Assembly: GCA_946997215.1 (NCBI GenBank)
Contig: CAMPUL010000003.1
Coordinates: forward strand, 14,279 to 78,278
DNA length: 64,000 nucleotides
DNA from: Gardnerella vaginalis
GTDB taxonomy: Bacteria > Actinomycetota > Actinomycetes > Actinomycetales > Bifidobacteriaceae
Reading direction: 5' to 3'
Below, one piece after another: positions 25,525 to 34,216 of this stretch; positions within the stretch are counted from its first letter, which is position 1, and each line of letters begins with the position of its first letter. The notes below the pieces were generated by a model. The model was given only the letters and a program-made list of their open reading frames with translations. It was not told the DNA's origin and did not search any database. The position numbers and the translations under genes were made by a program.

Positions 25525-27930
25525 TTATTTACGCAAGTGGCTTCCACGCGAAGTAGCAAAACGATTCCACTTCCATGCAAACACAGCAATTCCAGCGCAC
25601 ATCACCACATACGCACACATGCTTAATTCAGCAATTACACTACCAGTGCGAGCCAGCATAGGCACAGATTCGTGACCCTGACCAGCAATATTTTTCTCTC
25701 CGTCATTATTAGATTTCTTAATATTCTTTTCATACGTGTTATTGCGAATATCTTTTGTTTTTGCAGAATTAACACCATTATTCAAAATCGTAGAGTCAAT
25801 AGAAATATTTTGATGATTATGTTTAGCGTCAGATAGACTTTCGTCTGAATAAGAATCAGGATTCACATCCTTATTCGGATTCGTATCCTTAATCGGGCTA
25901 GAACCACTTGGATTAGAACCACTTGGATTAGAACCACCACCTGGATTCGATGGATTGTGCGTCACATGCGCAGTGAACGTAACATCTTTCCAAGGCAAAA
26001 GAATATAGGCACCAAAAACAGAATCGGACTGCTCTTTTTTATTGTCAGCAGTTACTTCTATAGCATCTTTATCTCTTGCAGAATGGAAGATGCCTGTGTG
26101 AACAGCATTTACACCTTGCCCACGAACTATCTCTTTAATGCTTTTTACTACTGGAGTTTCATCAATATCCCACTTAACGGTATCGCCTGATTTAATTCCT
26201 AACGCACTTTTTACTTGAAAAAGAGTCATAGTAGACGAACCACTAGCAGACCTACTAGCTTTATTTGCATCTTCTTGATTGCAACTAATAAAGTTTTGAA
26301 TTCCATTAATTGAGTAAGTATTGGCTTTCTTGGTTGCAGGATCTTTGCCTTGCAATACATCCGCTATGCAATTAACAGTTTTACTATTCTTACCGCTTGT
26401 CTTGAAAGTTACTTTAATGTAGTCTCGTACTTTACGAATAATTGTTTTCGTACTAGTAACAGGCCTTTTAGCAGGCTCGTTTGACTTTTTAGAGGATTTT
26501 GTATTAGCAATAAGATCAATATTCTCACCTGGATTTACACCCGATATTCCAGAGGAATCACGCCAAACGCCTACTGGAATAGAGGAATAAATATTGACGT
26601 GAGGAAATGTTACATCACGCAAATTATTGGTATATAGCATATTTGAAGAAGTACTTACTTTATAGGTCTTATCATTACCATCAGGAATATCTACAGTTCC
26701 TTGAGGAATCGTCCATCCGCTAATATTTAAAGATTGAATACCAGATCCTTCAAACATATAATGCATGTCTGTGACTTTTTTGGTATTCCAGTTAGACACA
26801 TCAATAGACTTCAAGTTGGAATCGTTATAAAACATTGAAGACATATTTGTTACATTGCTTGTGTTCCATTTTTCACCAAATTTTATCGATTTAAGATTTG
26901 GCATTAATGCAAACATCGCATACATTCCGCCTAACGTTTCGGTTTTATCTGTTCCTGCTGCGGAAGTATCCCATTTAGATAAGTCTAAAGTAGTTAAACC
27001 AGTCTTAGCAAATGTTTGGTAGAATTCAACTACCTTTGATGTTTTTAAATCAGCAATATTATTGAGTTTGTTTAATTTTTGATCACCCGTAAACATGTTA
27101 TTAATACGAGTTAAACTGGCTTCTTTTTGTTTAAACAACATCAAAGTCGTCAGAGCTGTCATATTCATAAACATGCCTTGAGCTAATTCCAAATCAGGAA
27201 CTATCCAACCATGTAGGTCTAAAGTTGTAATAGAAGAGCATCCGTCGAACATGTCATCAGCATTAACAACATTAGTTAAATCCCAGTTTTCAATACCACC
27301 AATATGTTTAAGTTTTGGGCAATCCTCAAACATATATGCTGTTGTAACAATGTCGGCTTGTTTTTTATCTTTGCTTTTATCTTCTTTAAACTTAATGTTA
27401 TTTATATTTTCAACACTCTCCAAATTTTCCATGTCCTTAAACATGTTCTCAGATACACTCATCGTAATTTGTTCATCAAATACAACTTTAGTAATTTTGC
27501 TAGCAACAGTTGATAATTCGAACTTTGAGTTGTTTACATGTACTGTACTGTTTTTCAACTGTGTAGTTATACGAGCTATTTGCTTATCATCAACAGGCTT
27601 AATATGAAGAGTTAGAGTTCCTTCTTCATTCTTATCATTATTTTCTTCTAGCATAACCTTCAAATTAATGCCAGAGGAAGCCGTCCCCCATTTATTATAA
27701 ATGTTACTCGCTGATGGTTCAGATTCAGCGGAAGACCTTTCTGTAGTTTTTGTAACATCGGTTTCAGGACTCTCACTAGCCTTAGTATTAGAAGTAGTTC
27801 TAGATATATTGTTAGATACACCGCTAGCAGTTTCAGCATTAGCTACATTGCCAGTAAACTCCATTGTCATTGCAATAGTTGCAAAAACAGCAACCAAACC
27901 AATAACGTTATTATGCAGACTACCCCTCAT
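25525..27930 (-). CDS. Surface protein with DUF285 repeats and LARTG sortase anchor
   Basis: An 801-residue secreted wall protein. It has a signal peptide (cleavage likely after NVANA), a Ser/Thr-rich stretch, then a BspA-like leucine-rich region of DUF285 repeats (about 110-440) with recurring NTSNVTNMSSMF, WNTKKVTDMHYMF and MFDGCSSI. A second region of unknown fold follows, then a Pro/Gly/Ser spacer (NPSGSNPSGS). The C-terminus has LARTG at 759-763, a hydrophobic helix and a basic tail, i.e. a sortase signal with Ala in place of Pro. Such proteins usually bind host matrix or other bacteria. Its promoter contains a 16-A tract (see findings). GGAGG precedes the start. Confidence 0.88.
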   Translation of the reverse strand: MRGSLHNNVIGLVAVFATIAMTMEFTGNVANAETASGVSNNISRTTSNTKASESPETDVTKTTERSSAESEPSASNIYNKWGTASSGINLKVMLEENNDKNEEGTLTLHIKPVDDKQIARITTQLKNSTVHVNNSKFELSTVASKITKVVFDEQITMSVSENMFKDMENLESVENINNIKFKEDKSKDKKQADIVTTAYMFEDCPKLKHIGGIENWDLTNVVNADDMFDGCSSITTLDLHGWIVPDLELAQGMFMNMTALTTLMLFKQKEASLTRINNMFTGDQKLNKLNNIADLKTSKVVEFYQTFAKTGLTTLDLSKWDTSAAGTDKTETLGGMYAMFALMPNLKSIKFGEKWNTSNVTNMSSMFYNDSNLKSIDVSNWNTKKVTDMHYMFEGSGIQSLNISGWTIPQGTVDIPDGNDKTYKVSTSSNMLYTNNLRDVTFPHVNIYSSIPVGVWRDSSGISGVNPGENIDLIANTKSSKKSNEPAKRPVTSTKTIIRKVRDYIKVTFKTSGKNSKTVNCIADVLQGKDPATKKANTYSINGIQNFISCNQEDANKASRSASGSSTMTLFQVKSALGIKSGDTVKWDIDETPVVKSIKEIVRGQGVNAVHTGIFHSARDKDAIEVTADNKKEQSDSVFGAYILLPWKDVTFTAHVTHNPSNPGGGSNPSGSNPSGSSPIKDTNPNKDVNPDSYSDESLSDAKHNHQNISIDSTILNNGVNSAKTKDIRNNTYEKNIKKSNNDGEKNIAGQGHESVPMLARTGSVIAELSMCAYVVMCAGIAVFAWKWNRFATSRGSHLRK

Positions 27931-27960
27931 TGAAGTCCTCCGAGTTACGCAATCCCATCG

Positions 27961-27980
27961 TTAGCCCGTATACGGGCTAA
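27961..27980. promoter_or_regulatory. Perfect 20-bp palindrome in the surface-protein leader
   Basis: ttagcccgtatacgggctaa, self-complementary over all 20 bases, 30 nt upstream of the start codon and 19 nt downstream of the probable -10. It could be an operator or a 5' mRNA hairpin. Confidence 0.7.
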
Positions 27981-27999
27981 TCTCAATACAACGCACGAA

Positions 28000-28027
28000 A
28001 GTATAGCTCTTAAAAAAAAAAAAAAAA
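28000..28027 (-). promoter_or_regulatory. Surface-protein promoter with 16-A tract
   Basis: On the minus strand a TATACT -10 (28005-28000) follows an uninterrupted run of 16 T (28012-28027 read as A on the plus strand), which occupies the spacer and -35 position. Slippage in the tract would change the spacing and hence expression. Confidence 0.6.
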
Positions 28028-28212
28028 TGAAAGAAAAATCAGGAAATAAGTTAGAAAATATCTTCTTTATCACAAATCATTAAAAAATAAAACAGGATTC
28101 GCATGCATTACAACACTCTTATAAACGCGTAATTCTCTGTATAAACGCATAACTCTGTATGATTGAGTAGTGAGTAAAACGGAATTAAATCGCAAGAAGC
28201 AAGGTGGCTTAA

Positions 28213-30288
28213 ATGTTAAGCGTTTCGCAATTGTATAAAGAACTAGACAGTATGTTTGCTAATCACGCAAACGCGCAAGAAATCGAAAAATATTTGCTAA
28301 ACGCTCTAAACCAATCGCAAGCAAAAGCAAACCAAGAAACAACAAACCAAGAAGAATCAAACGCTCAAGCATTGCAACTATCTGTGTTAAACGAGTTGAT
28401 GGGATTTTATAGGTCTCGAGGAGAATACGCAAAAAACAAGCAAATCATTGATAATGCGCTAAAACTTTCAAATAAAATGCAACTAGCAGGCAGTGAAGCT
28501 GGCACAACAACGCTTATAAACGCTGCTACTAGTCTTCGCGCAGCTGGCGATTATGAGCGCGCAACAGAAATATATTCTAAAGCTCTTAAAGAATCATCGA
28601 AAACACTGAAACCAAACGATAGAAAGCTCGCGGCCCTTCACAACAATCTTTCAATGCTTTACAGCGAAACAGGCAAAATTAAAGAGGCAATAGATCAGCT
28701 TGAAAAAGCATTAGATATATTGCAAAAATCGAGTATCAATCCTTCAACAGACATAGATATAGCAGCAACTCACACGAATATTGCGCTTGCGATTTTGCAA
28801 GAGTGCTCGCAGCCTAGGGAAAGCACGAATAGCAAATCTGCAACTCTTAACTCTGCTTTTGAACATGCTTCAACCAGCATTCGCATGTACATTGCAGGAA
28901 ACAACCAAAATCAACCGCACTACGCTTCTGCGTTGGCAGGATATGCGCAAGTTCAATATGCACGAAAAGAGTATTCCGATTCTGTAGACGCATACAGTAA
29001 AGCGCTTGATTTAATAGCACAATGTTACGGAAAAGATAGCGAGTCCTATGCGATTACGTTGGAAAATCTACAGCAATCACAGAAGGCAGCAGAAAAATTT
29101 ACGGAGACTGGCGTGGCGGATGCGATTCGGTGTGATGCGGAAAAGTCGCCAGCAACCGATGAGACACAGCCAGAGTCAAATAAAACCATAAAAATAGATA
29201 AAACCATACAATTAAATAACACTATAAAATCAAGCAGAACTATAAAAGCAGAAGATAACCCAAAAATCAAAAACGGCATGCAACTTGCAAAAGAATATTG
29301 GCAAACTTACGGAAAGCCGCTGCTTGAACTTGAAGAATTTAGGGACTATAAAAACCGCATAGCTGCAGGATTAGTTGGTCACGGATCGGAATGCTACGGA
29401 TTTGACGACGAGATTTCTAGAGACCACGATTTTGGACCAGGATTCTGCTTATGGCTTACAGATGAAGACTATGCGAAAATTGGCGAGGATTTGCAAACAG
29501 CTTACAACGATTTGCCGCAAGAATTTGCTGGTTTTGGTTCTCGCGAAGAAACTCCACGCGCTAAATCATGTGAAAGCAGTAAGCGAGTCGGAGTATTTAG
29601 TACATCTGAGTTTTTTGAAAACATAACAGGATTTTCCGCCGCGCCAAGCCAAGACGAGCCGTATTTGTGGCTTTCGCTAAACGAGTCAACACTTGCTGCA
29701 GCTACGAATGGCCAAATTTTTGCAGACCCACTTGGAGAATTTAGCAAAACGCGTCAAAGTTTTAAGCTTATGCCAGACGATGTGCGAATATCGCTAATCT
29801 CCAGAAGGCTTGGCATGATGGCTCAAGCAGGCCAATACAATGTTCCACGAATGCTAGCGCGAAAAGACGGAGCTGCAACGTGGCTTTCTATAAACGAGTT
29901 CGTGCGTGCAAGCGCGTCAATCGTATTTTTTCTAAATAACCCAATAAGTACGGGATATTTGCCATATTATAAGTGGCAATTTGCAGCTTTACGCAAGCTC
30001 AGCGCGCGAATGGCGTCTAGACTTTCAAACGTGTGCAATCAGCTTGAATCGCTTATGCGACTAAGCTCCGCGGCATGCTTTGGTGGAATCGGATTTGGCG
30101 AAGGCACAAAAGGAAGCAGCGAAGCCGAATCTAAAATAAACGAGATTATTCAAAACGTGTGCAACGAAGTAGTGGAAGAGCTTAAATATCAAGGCTTAAG
30201 CAATTGCAATGAAACATTTTTGGAATGGCAGCGCCCGTATGTTGAAGCACATATTAAGCAAAAAGATGCATGCTTGCATAGCTTGTAA
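28213..30288 (+). CDS. TPR-DUF4037 putative nucleotidyltransferase
   Basis: A 691-residue protein. The N-terminal 280 residues are tetratricopeptide repeats (for example ALHNNLSMLYSETGKIKEAIDQLEKAL and YASALAGYAQVQYARKEYSDSVDAYSKAL), followed by a charged linker and a C-terminal DUF4037 domain (about 350-691). The latter has a nucleotidyltransferase-type site: GS at 391-392 and DHD at 404-406, so it looks catalytically intact. TPRs suggest a protein partner. AAGGTGG precedes the ATG. It is followed by the DUF4125 gene, a common partner. Its function is not established. Confidence 0.85.
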   Translation: MLSVSQLYKELDSMFANHANAQEIEKYLLNALNQSQAKANQETTNQEESNAQALQLSVLNELMGFYRSRGEYAKNKQIIDNALKLSNKMQLAGSEAGTTTLINAATSLRAAGDYERATEIYSKALKESSKTLKPNDRKLAALHNNLSMLYSETGKIKEAIDQLEKALDILQKSSINPSTDIDIAATHTNIALAILQECSQPRESTNSKSATLNSAFEHASTSIRMYIAGNNQNQPHYASALAGYAQVQYARKEYSDSVDAYSKALDLIAQCYGKDSESYAITLENLQQSQKAAEKFTETGVADAIRCDAEKSPATDETQPESNKTIKIDKTIQLNNTIKSSRTIKAEDNPKIKNGMQLAKEYWQTYGKPLLELEEFRDYKNRIAAGLVGHGSECYGFDDEISRDHDFGPGFCLWLTDEDYAKIGEDLQTAYNDLPQEFAGFGSREETPRAKSCESSKRVGVFSTSEFFENITGFSAAPSQDEPYLWLSLNESTLAAATNGQIFADPLGEFSKTRQSFKLMPDDVRISLISRRLGMMAQAGQYNVPRMLARKDGAATWLSINEFVRASASIVFFLNNPISTGYLPYYKWQFAALRKLSARMASRLSNVCNQLESLMRLSSAACFGGIGFGEGTKGSSEAESKINEIIQNVCNEVVEELKYQGLSNCNETFLEWQRPYVEAHIKQKDACLHSL
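29121..29162 (+). repeat. Dispersed linker repeat, copy B
   Basis: Contains tgcgattcg, then gaaaagtcgccagcaaccg (29140-29158) identical to copy A. It is read in frame as EKSPATDE in the linker between the TPR and DUF4037 domains. The last 18 nt, in reverse complement, match copy C in sufU. Confidence 0.65.
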
Positions 30289-30397
30289 AACTCGCGAAAA
30301 TTAAAACTCGTGAAATTCGAAAAGCTAGATTAACACAGCAAACCCTAATCGGAGATAGTATAAAAGATTACTAGAACTAAAATCGATAGGATTAAAA

Positions 30398-31051
30398 ATG
30401 ATTAGCAAAGAAGACAACGCGCAAATAACGCAAATAGGCAGCAAAAATCACACAATTGCAGAAGAAATTACAAGACTAGAATGGCAGCAATTTCAGCTTA
30501 CAGAAAACGAAGGCGGGCGCGCAAATTGCCAAGGAGATTGGCAAACGTTCCACATTATGCGAATGAGCCAATTTTTAACTTGGCAGCTTGATTTGCAAGA
30601 GTCTTATAGGCAAGATCTTGAGCGCGCAAATAGCGATGGTAGAAATTTGATAACAGAAAAATATGCAAGAATGATGGAGTCTACTGCGCCAGAGATTTTT
30701 GAACGCACGATTAAGCCTTATATTAAGCCGATTTTAGAGCCTAGAAAAAGTGAGCAAGAGAAGATTATTTTAACGCAAGTTAAATGGGCAGATGATTTTC
30801 GCAATCGCTACCCTCATTTAGGTTTTGCAATGCGCGTTCTAAAAACAAGCGAAGATACAGCAGAAAATACGTCTTTTGAAACATATTTGCGAGGAGAATT
30901 AAGCACGTATTCTGCCGAAACTTTTGCTAAATATAAAACTTTTATAGAAGATTTAACGGCAAAAAATCTAAATCTTACGCAAATGATTATTACGAATACT
31001 GTGCACATGTATGGCTATGACTCACTCGATTCGGCCGAATGCGCACACTAG
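30398..31051 (+). CDS. DUF4125 protein
   Basis: A 217-residue protein matching DUF4125: an acidic helical protein with RLEWQQFQLTENEGGRANCQ, GDWQTFHIMRMSQFLTW and LIIEKYARMMESTAP-like central sequence. No signal peptide or membrane segment, so probably cytoplasmic. It is 109 nt after the TPR-DUF4037 gene on the same strand, and genes of these two families are often neighbours, which suggests one functional unit. Its role is unknown. Confidence 0.85.
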   Translation: MISKEDNAQITQIGSKNHTIAEEITRLEWQQFQLTENEGGRANCQGDWQTFHIMRMSQFLTWQLDLQESYRQDLERANSDGRNLITEKYARMMESTAPEIFERTIKPYIKPILEPRKSEQEKIILTQVKWADDFRNRYPHLGFAMRVLKTSEDTAENTSFETYLRGELSTYSAETFAKYKTFIEDLTAKNLNLTQMIITNTVHMYGYDSLDSAECAH

Positions 31052-31059
31052 TTAACTTG

Positions 31060-31119
31060 CTTATAAAAAAAAACTTGCTTTTGTGCGTTATCTATGAAAA
31101 TATGAAGCACAAAAGCAAG
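31060..31119. repeat. AbiE flanking repeat, left copy (with hairpin)
   Basis: cttataaaaa(aaaa)cttgcttttgtgc at 31060-31086, whose last 13 bases form a perfect hairpin with gcacaaaagcaag (31107-31119). The same block occurs at 32745-32768 on the other side of the toxin-antitoxin pair. Confidence 0.75.
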
Positions 31120-31143
31120 CTACAAAATCAAAGCTAAAAAAAC

Positions 31144-32082
31144 CTAATCAAGCATAAGATTTATTAGTTTTGAGATAGCGGAAATAACATCTTCAAAATT
31201 TACACTTTTCGCGTACTGATGCTTCTTAGCATATCTATTCCATCTATCGATTACAGCACTATCGCATGAGATACATTCAAGTATTTCACATGCTTTTACT
31301 TTTGAAAAATACGTATTTCTATGCTTGCAAGTAAGTGACATAGCAATTTTTAATACACTAAAATCAATACTTTCATTAATTTGATTCACAAACTCACAAT
31401 CGGCTAAATACGAAATAGCAACTCCACAATTCCCGTTATTAGACGCATTCAGCGAATTCATAATTGCGTAAATATCGTAAAAGTCTTTGCTTCTTGTATT
31501 ACTCTCCGCCTTAGAAAGAATGGTTTGCAATTTTTCAGCCAATACTGATTCAAGTGGATACATTTGCAAATCTATATCATCTCCAAGAACAGTAGAATAT
31601 TTTCCCACTTTAACTTCTGGATACATTGGATCTCCAGTAGCTATATCAACCGAAAAAGGAAACCTAATTTTATCTAAATGACCGATTATATGAAAACGAT
31701 ATCCACCATATTCATCTTCAGGTCTAATAGAATCAATAGAATCGTTGATTTCAAACCACACACCATCATGGTTTTCATCATAAGCTGTAACACTTTTAAT
31801 AATATTAAATAAATAAGAATCCTCCATTTTTAAACCATTAATCAAAAAATCAATATCTTGGGTTGATCTATTATCAATTCCAAGCACAAAGCTCAGAAGC
31901 ATTCCGCCTTTCAAGACGAAATTATTTTTATACTCACTTTTTGCAAGCAACTTCAAAAACTCATCAAAGAAATATCTACTTAACAAAGTGTTGTAATCTA
32001 AGCTAAGTTCTTGCGACTTGTTACGCAAACGCTGAGTAACACTATCTCTAATTGCAATACTTTTATTACTACTGTTATTCAT
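31144..32082 (-). CDS. AbiEii-type nucleotidyltransferase toxin
   Basis: A 312-residue DUF1814/AbiEii protein. The nucleotidyltransferase site is visible as LKGGMLLSFVLG (KGG 58-60) and TQDIDF (DID 76-78), with a helical C-terminal half. AbiEii toxins use GTP or other nucleotides to arrest growth and act as abortive infection factors in type IV toxin-antitoxin systems. The start is set at the ATG at 32082 that overlaps the antitoxin stop by 8 nt; an upstream start at 32136 would read far into the antitoxin. It is co-transcribed with the antitoxin. Confidence 0.9.
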   Translation of the reverse strand: MNNSSNKSIAIRDSVTQRLRNKSQELSLDYNTLLSRYFFDEFLKLLAKSEYKNNFVLKGGMLLSFVLGIDNRSTQDIDFLINGLKMEDSYLFNIIKSVTAYDENHDGVWFEINDSIDSIRPEDEYGGYRFHIIGHLDKIRFPFSVDIATGDPMYPEVKVGKYSTVLGDDIDLQMYPLESVLAEKLQTILSKAESNTRSKDFYDIYAIMNSLNASNNGNCGVAISYLADCEFVNQINESIDFSVLKIAMSLTCKHRNTYFSKVKACEILECISCDSAVIDRWNRYAKKHQYAKSVNFEDVISAISKLINLMLD

Positions 32083-32695
32083 CGAGAATCTCCAAAATAT
32101 CGTCAACTTGCCGAAGAATACCAAATTGTTTGGCATATTCGCGCAATCTATGTACGTTTTTATTAGGATTCCTCACATACGCACGCAAAGCCTTACCAAA
32201 TATCTCTGAATCCTGACACCTACGATTTCTAACCAAATCGCAGATAGTGCGCTCCATATCACAAGACATCACATAATTACCAATAATTGTGCGCACCCTT
32301 GTAACGCCAATTTTATACCATTCTTTCCTAATTTGATGCACTTCAACATCATTTTTTATACGCCATGCGTTATAACCCTGGCATACCGTAACTTCGTTTA
32401 TAAACGGCATGCGATCTGTAAGATTATGCAAATACAAAGCAGTTTGGTAAGAGTATATGCAAGCTTTATTGCGAAGTTGGAAAAAATAAAGTTCATCGTA
32501 ATTATTTGAATTGCTATCAAAATACACACCGCGCGCAACTCTTTCCAAATCATTATTTTTGACCATGCTAGTTAGATACCAAGAGTCAATTCCTGCAGAA
32601 GAAATTTCTTTTGCAGTGACAATACCGTTATTTTTCCTAACTATTTCTTTAATCGAACTAATATTCGTTCTCTTTTGATTCGCTGTTACTTTCAC
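32075..32695 (-). CDS. AbiEi-type antitoxin, winged-helix
   Basis: A 206-residue cognate antitoxin with an N-terminal winged-helix/antitoxin domain (KEIVRKNNGIVTAKEISSAGIDSWYLTSMVKNNDLERVARGVYF) and a basic C-terminal domain (VRTIIGNYVMSCDMERTICDLVRNRR). AbiEi proteins neutralise AbiEii and repress their own promoter by binding inverted repeats; a 20-bp imperfect inverted repeat at 32755-32803 lies in the expected place. It starts with GTG at 32695. Its 3' end overlaps the toxin start. Confidence 0.88.
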   Translation of the reverse strand: MKVTANQKRTNISSIKEIVRKNNGIVTAKEISSAGIDSWYLTSMVKNNDLERVARGVYFDSNSNNYDELYFFQLRNKACIYSYQTALYLHNLTDRMPFINEVTVCQGYNAWRIKNDVEVHQIRKEWYKIGVTRVRTIIGNYVMSCDMERTICDLVRNRRCQDSEIFGKALRAYVRNPNKNVHRLREYAKQFGILRQVDDILEILDE

Positions 32696-32744
32696 TGATG
32701 CATACCAACCTATTAAAAAATTATCATTTTATAGATAACAAACA

Positions 32745-32803
32745 CTTATAAAAAACTTGCTTTTGTGCTTTATTATTATATAAATAAAGCACAATTGCAA
32801 GTA
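32745..32803. repeat. AbiE flanking repeat, right copy / candidate AbiEi operator
   Basis: cttataaaaaacttgcttttgtgc (32745-32768), repeating the left copy. The arms acttgcttttgtgctttatt (32755-32774) and 32784-32803 pair with two mismatches. It lies 50-108 nt upstream of the antitoxin start, so it may be the autoregulatory operator. Confidence 0.6.
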
Positions 32804-32883
32804 AATACAGCTAAAAAGTTACATATAGGTGATTATTTAGGACTGAAAAACGTAAAAAATAACAAATGTTTATAAGTCAAGTA

Positions 32884-32928
32884 TTGACACTGTTGACAAA
32901 CATTGACAAATTCAAATAACTATTGATA
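32884..32928 (+). promoter_or_regulatory. Array of TTGACA boxes
   Basis: ttgaca at 32884, 32893 and 32903 and ttgata at 32923, about one helical turn apart. The third is followed after 18 bp by taaata, a good plus-strand promoter, although both flanking genes are on the minus strand. Confidence 0.4.
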
Positions 32929-32971
32929 AATATTTACAAATGTTGAGGCAACTATAGTGTGAATAGTTTTA

Positions 32972-33652
32972 TTACAGTGTGAATAGTTTTGCAAATACAC
33001 AATCGACTCTTTGCGCAGTTTTTAAGCTACGCAAATCAGATTCAACAAAAACAGTAGAAGACGCACTCAAACCATTTTTGCTCAAAAAATCCCGATAAAT
33101 CATAATATTCGGTTTGCGCAAATGAGACTCGCAAGATGCACTAACGCCATTTATCTCGCCAAGTATTGGGCAAGTTTCGCGCGCGCAATCAATCCACTCT
33201 TGCGAAGCATTTCCCAGCGCCCAAACGCGCACACCTTTTGCAATCAAATCGCGAGCAAAAGAGGCAAAACGCGCTCGCTCCCCTAAAAATCCGCGTGAAA
33301 AATTCTTAAAATACAAGCGATAAAGCCATGTTACGGCAGGTCCGTGATGCTCGCTAAACGATTCAAGCGCGCGCTTACTGCTCCACGCTGCTTCTCGCAA
33401 AGCTTCGTGAAACTCAAAACCCCATTCTGGTTCGTAGCTAAACAGAACTTCGCCAATATAATCTGGGTAATCTGAGCCCAACGTGCGCCGCGAATCCCAA
33501 TCAACAAGAAGATGCAAGTCAAAAACAACATCTGTTATGCCGTTTTCAACAATTTTTTGCGCGCATAAATCGCAATAAGCGTCACTATTCTTGCAATCGT
33601 CACTATTCTTAAAATCATTGCGATTAGGCAAAAAATCTTCTGTACAAACCAT
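32972..33652 (-). CDS. HAD-like protein with degenerate active site
   Basis: A 226-residue protein of the haloacid dehalogenase fold: motif I VVFDLHLLVDWD, motif II region VWALGNASQEW, motif III Lys in HLRKPNIMIYRDFL, and motif IV FVESDLRSLKTAQ where active enzymes have FIDD. The first Asp is kept but the motif IV acid pair is altered, so activity is uncertain. The start is placed at MVCTEDF (33652, AGGA upstream), since a longer frame overlaps the DUF59 gene. A 20-bp tandem duplication (agtgtgaatagtttt repeated) covers the 3' end. It is the last gene of the sufS-sufU-DUF59 group. Confidence 0.75.
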   Translation of the reverse strand: MVCTEDFLPNRNDFKNSDDCKNSDAYCDLCAQKIVENGITDVVFDLHLLVDWDSRRTLGSDYPDYIGEVLFSYEPEWGFEFHEALREAAWSSKRALESFSEHHGPAVTWLYRLYFKNFSRGFLGERARFASFARDLIAKGVRVWALGNASQEWIDCARETCPILGEINGVSASCESHLRKPNIMIYRDFLSKNGLSASSTVFVESDLRSLKTAQRVDCVFAKLFTL

Positions 33653-33665
33653 TAAAAATCCTAAA

Positions 33666-34139
33666 TTATTCGGTTGGCGAAATTCCGCCAACATAGGATG
33701 AAATTCCAGAAGCGCCAGGAGCTACAGAAGAACCAGAAGAACCAACGCCAGAAACCCCAGCCCCAAAGCTAGCAGGCAAATTGTTCAAATTATAGCCAAG
33801 CGCCTCAAGCTGCGCGCGCCCATCTTCCGTAATATTTTCAACACTCCAACGCGGCTTCCAAGTCCAATCAATCCTAAATTCGTCTACAAGTCCAACCAGC
33901 GCACTCGCACACTCGTCTTCAATCAAATCTGTAAGCGGGCAAGCAGGTGTTGTAAGCGTCATAGTAAGAATTGCACGCCCAAGCTCATCAATCTCAATCC
34001 CGTAAACTAACCCCAAGTCAACAACATCAATACCAAGCTCTGGGTCCACAACATTGTGCAAAGCCTCTTGAATATCTTCCTCAGTTACGCGCCCAATATT
34101 GTTTGCGCTAAGAGTTGATTCTGCTTGATTTTCTGCCAT
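33666..34139 (-). CDS. DUF59/MIP18-family Fe-S assembly protein
   Basis: A 157-residue protein with the DUF59 (SufT/PaaD-like) core: EALHNVVDPELGIDVVDLGLVYGIEID, then the conserved Cys in TTPACPLTDLIEDECASAL and the segment WTWKPRWSVENITEDGRAQLEALG. These proteins help mature iron-sulfur enzymes. The last 40 residues are a Gly/Ser-rich tail. It follows sufS and sufU, which supports an Fe-S role. Confidence 0.9.
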   Translation of the reverse strand: MAENQAESTLSANNIGRVTEEDIQEALHNVVDPELGIDVVDLGLVYGIEIDELGRAILTMTLTTPACPLTDLIEDECASALVGLVDEFRIDWTWKPRWSVENITEDGRAQLEALGYNLNNLPASFGAGVSGVGSSGSSVAPGASGISSYVGGISPTE

Positions 34140-34216
34140 CTTGTTCCTTATTTTTAAGTGTTACAACGCGATTTTTTTAAGTGTTACAACGCGATTTTAT
34201 AAAGCTACATACGATT

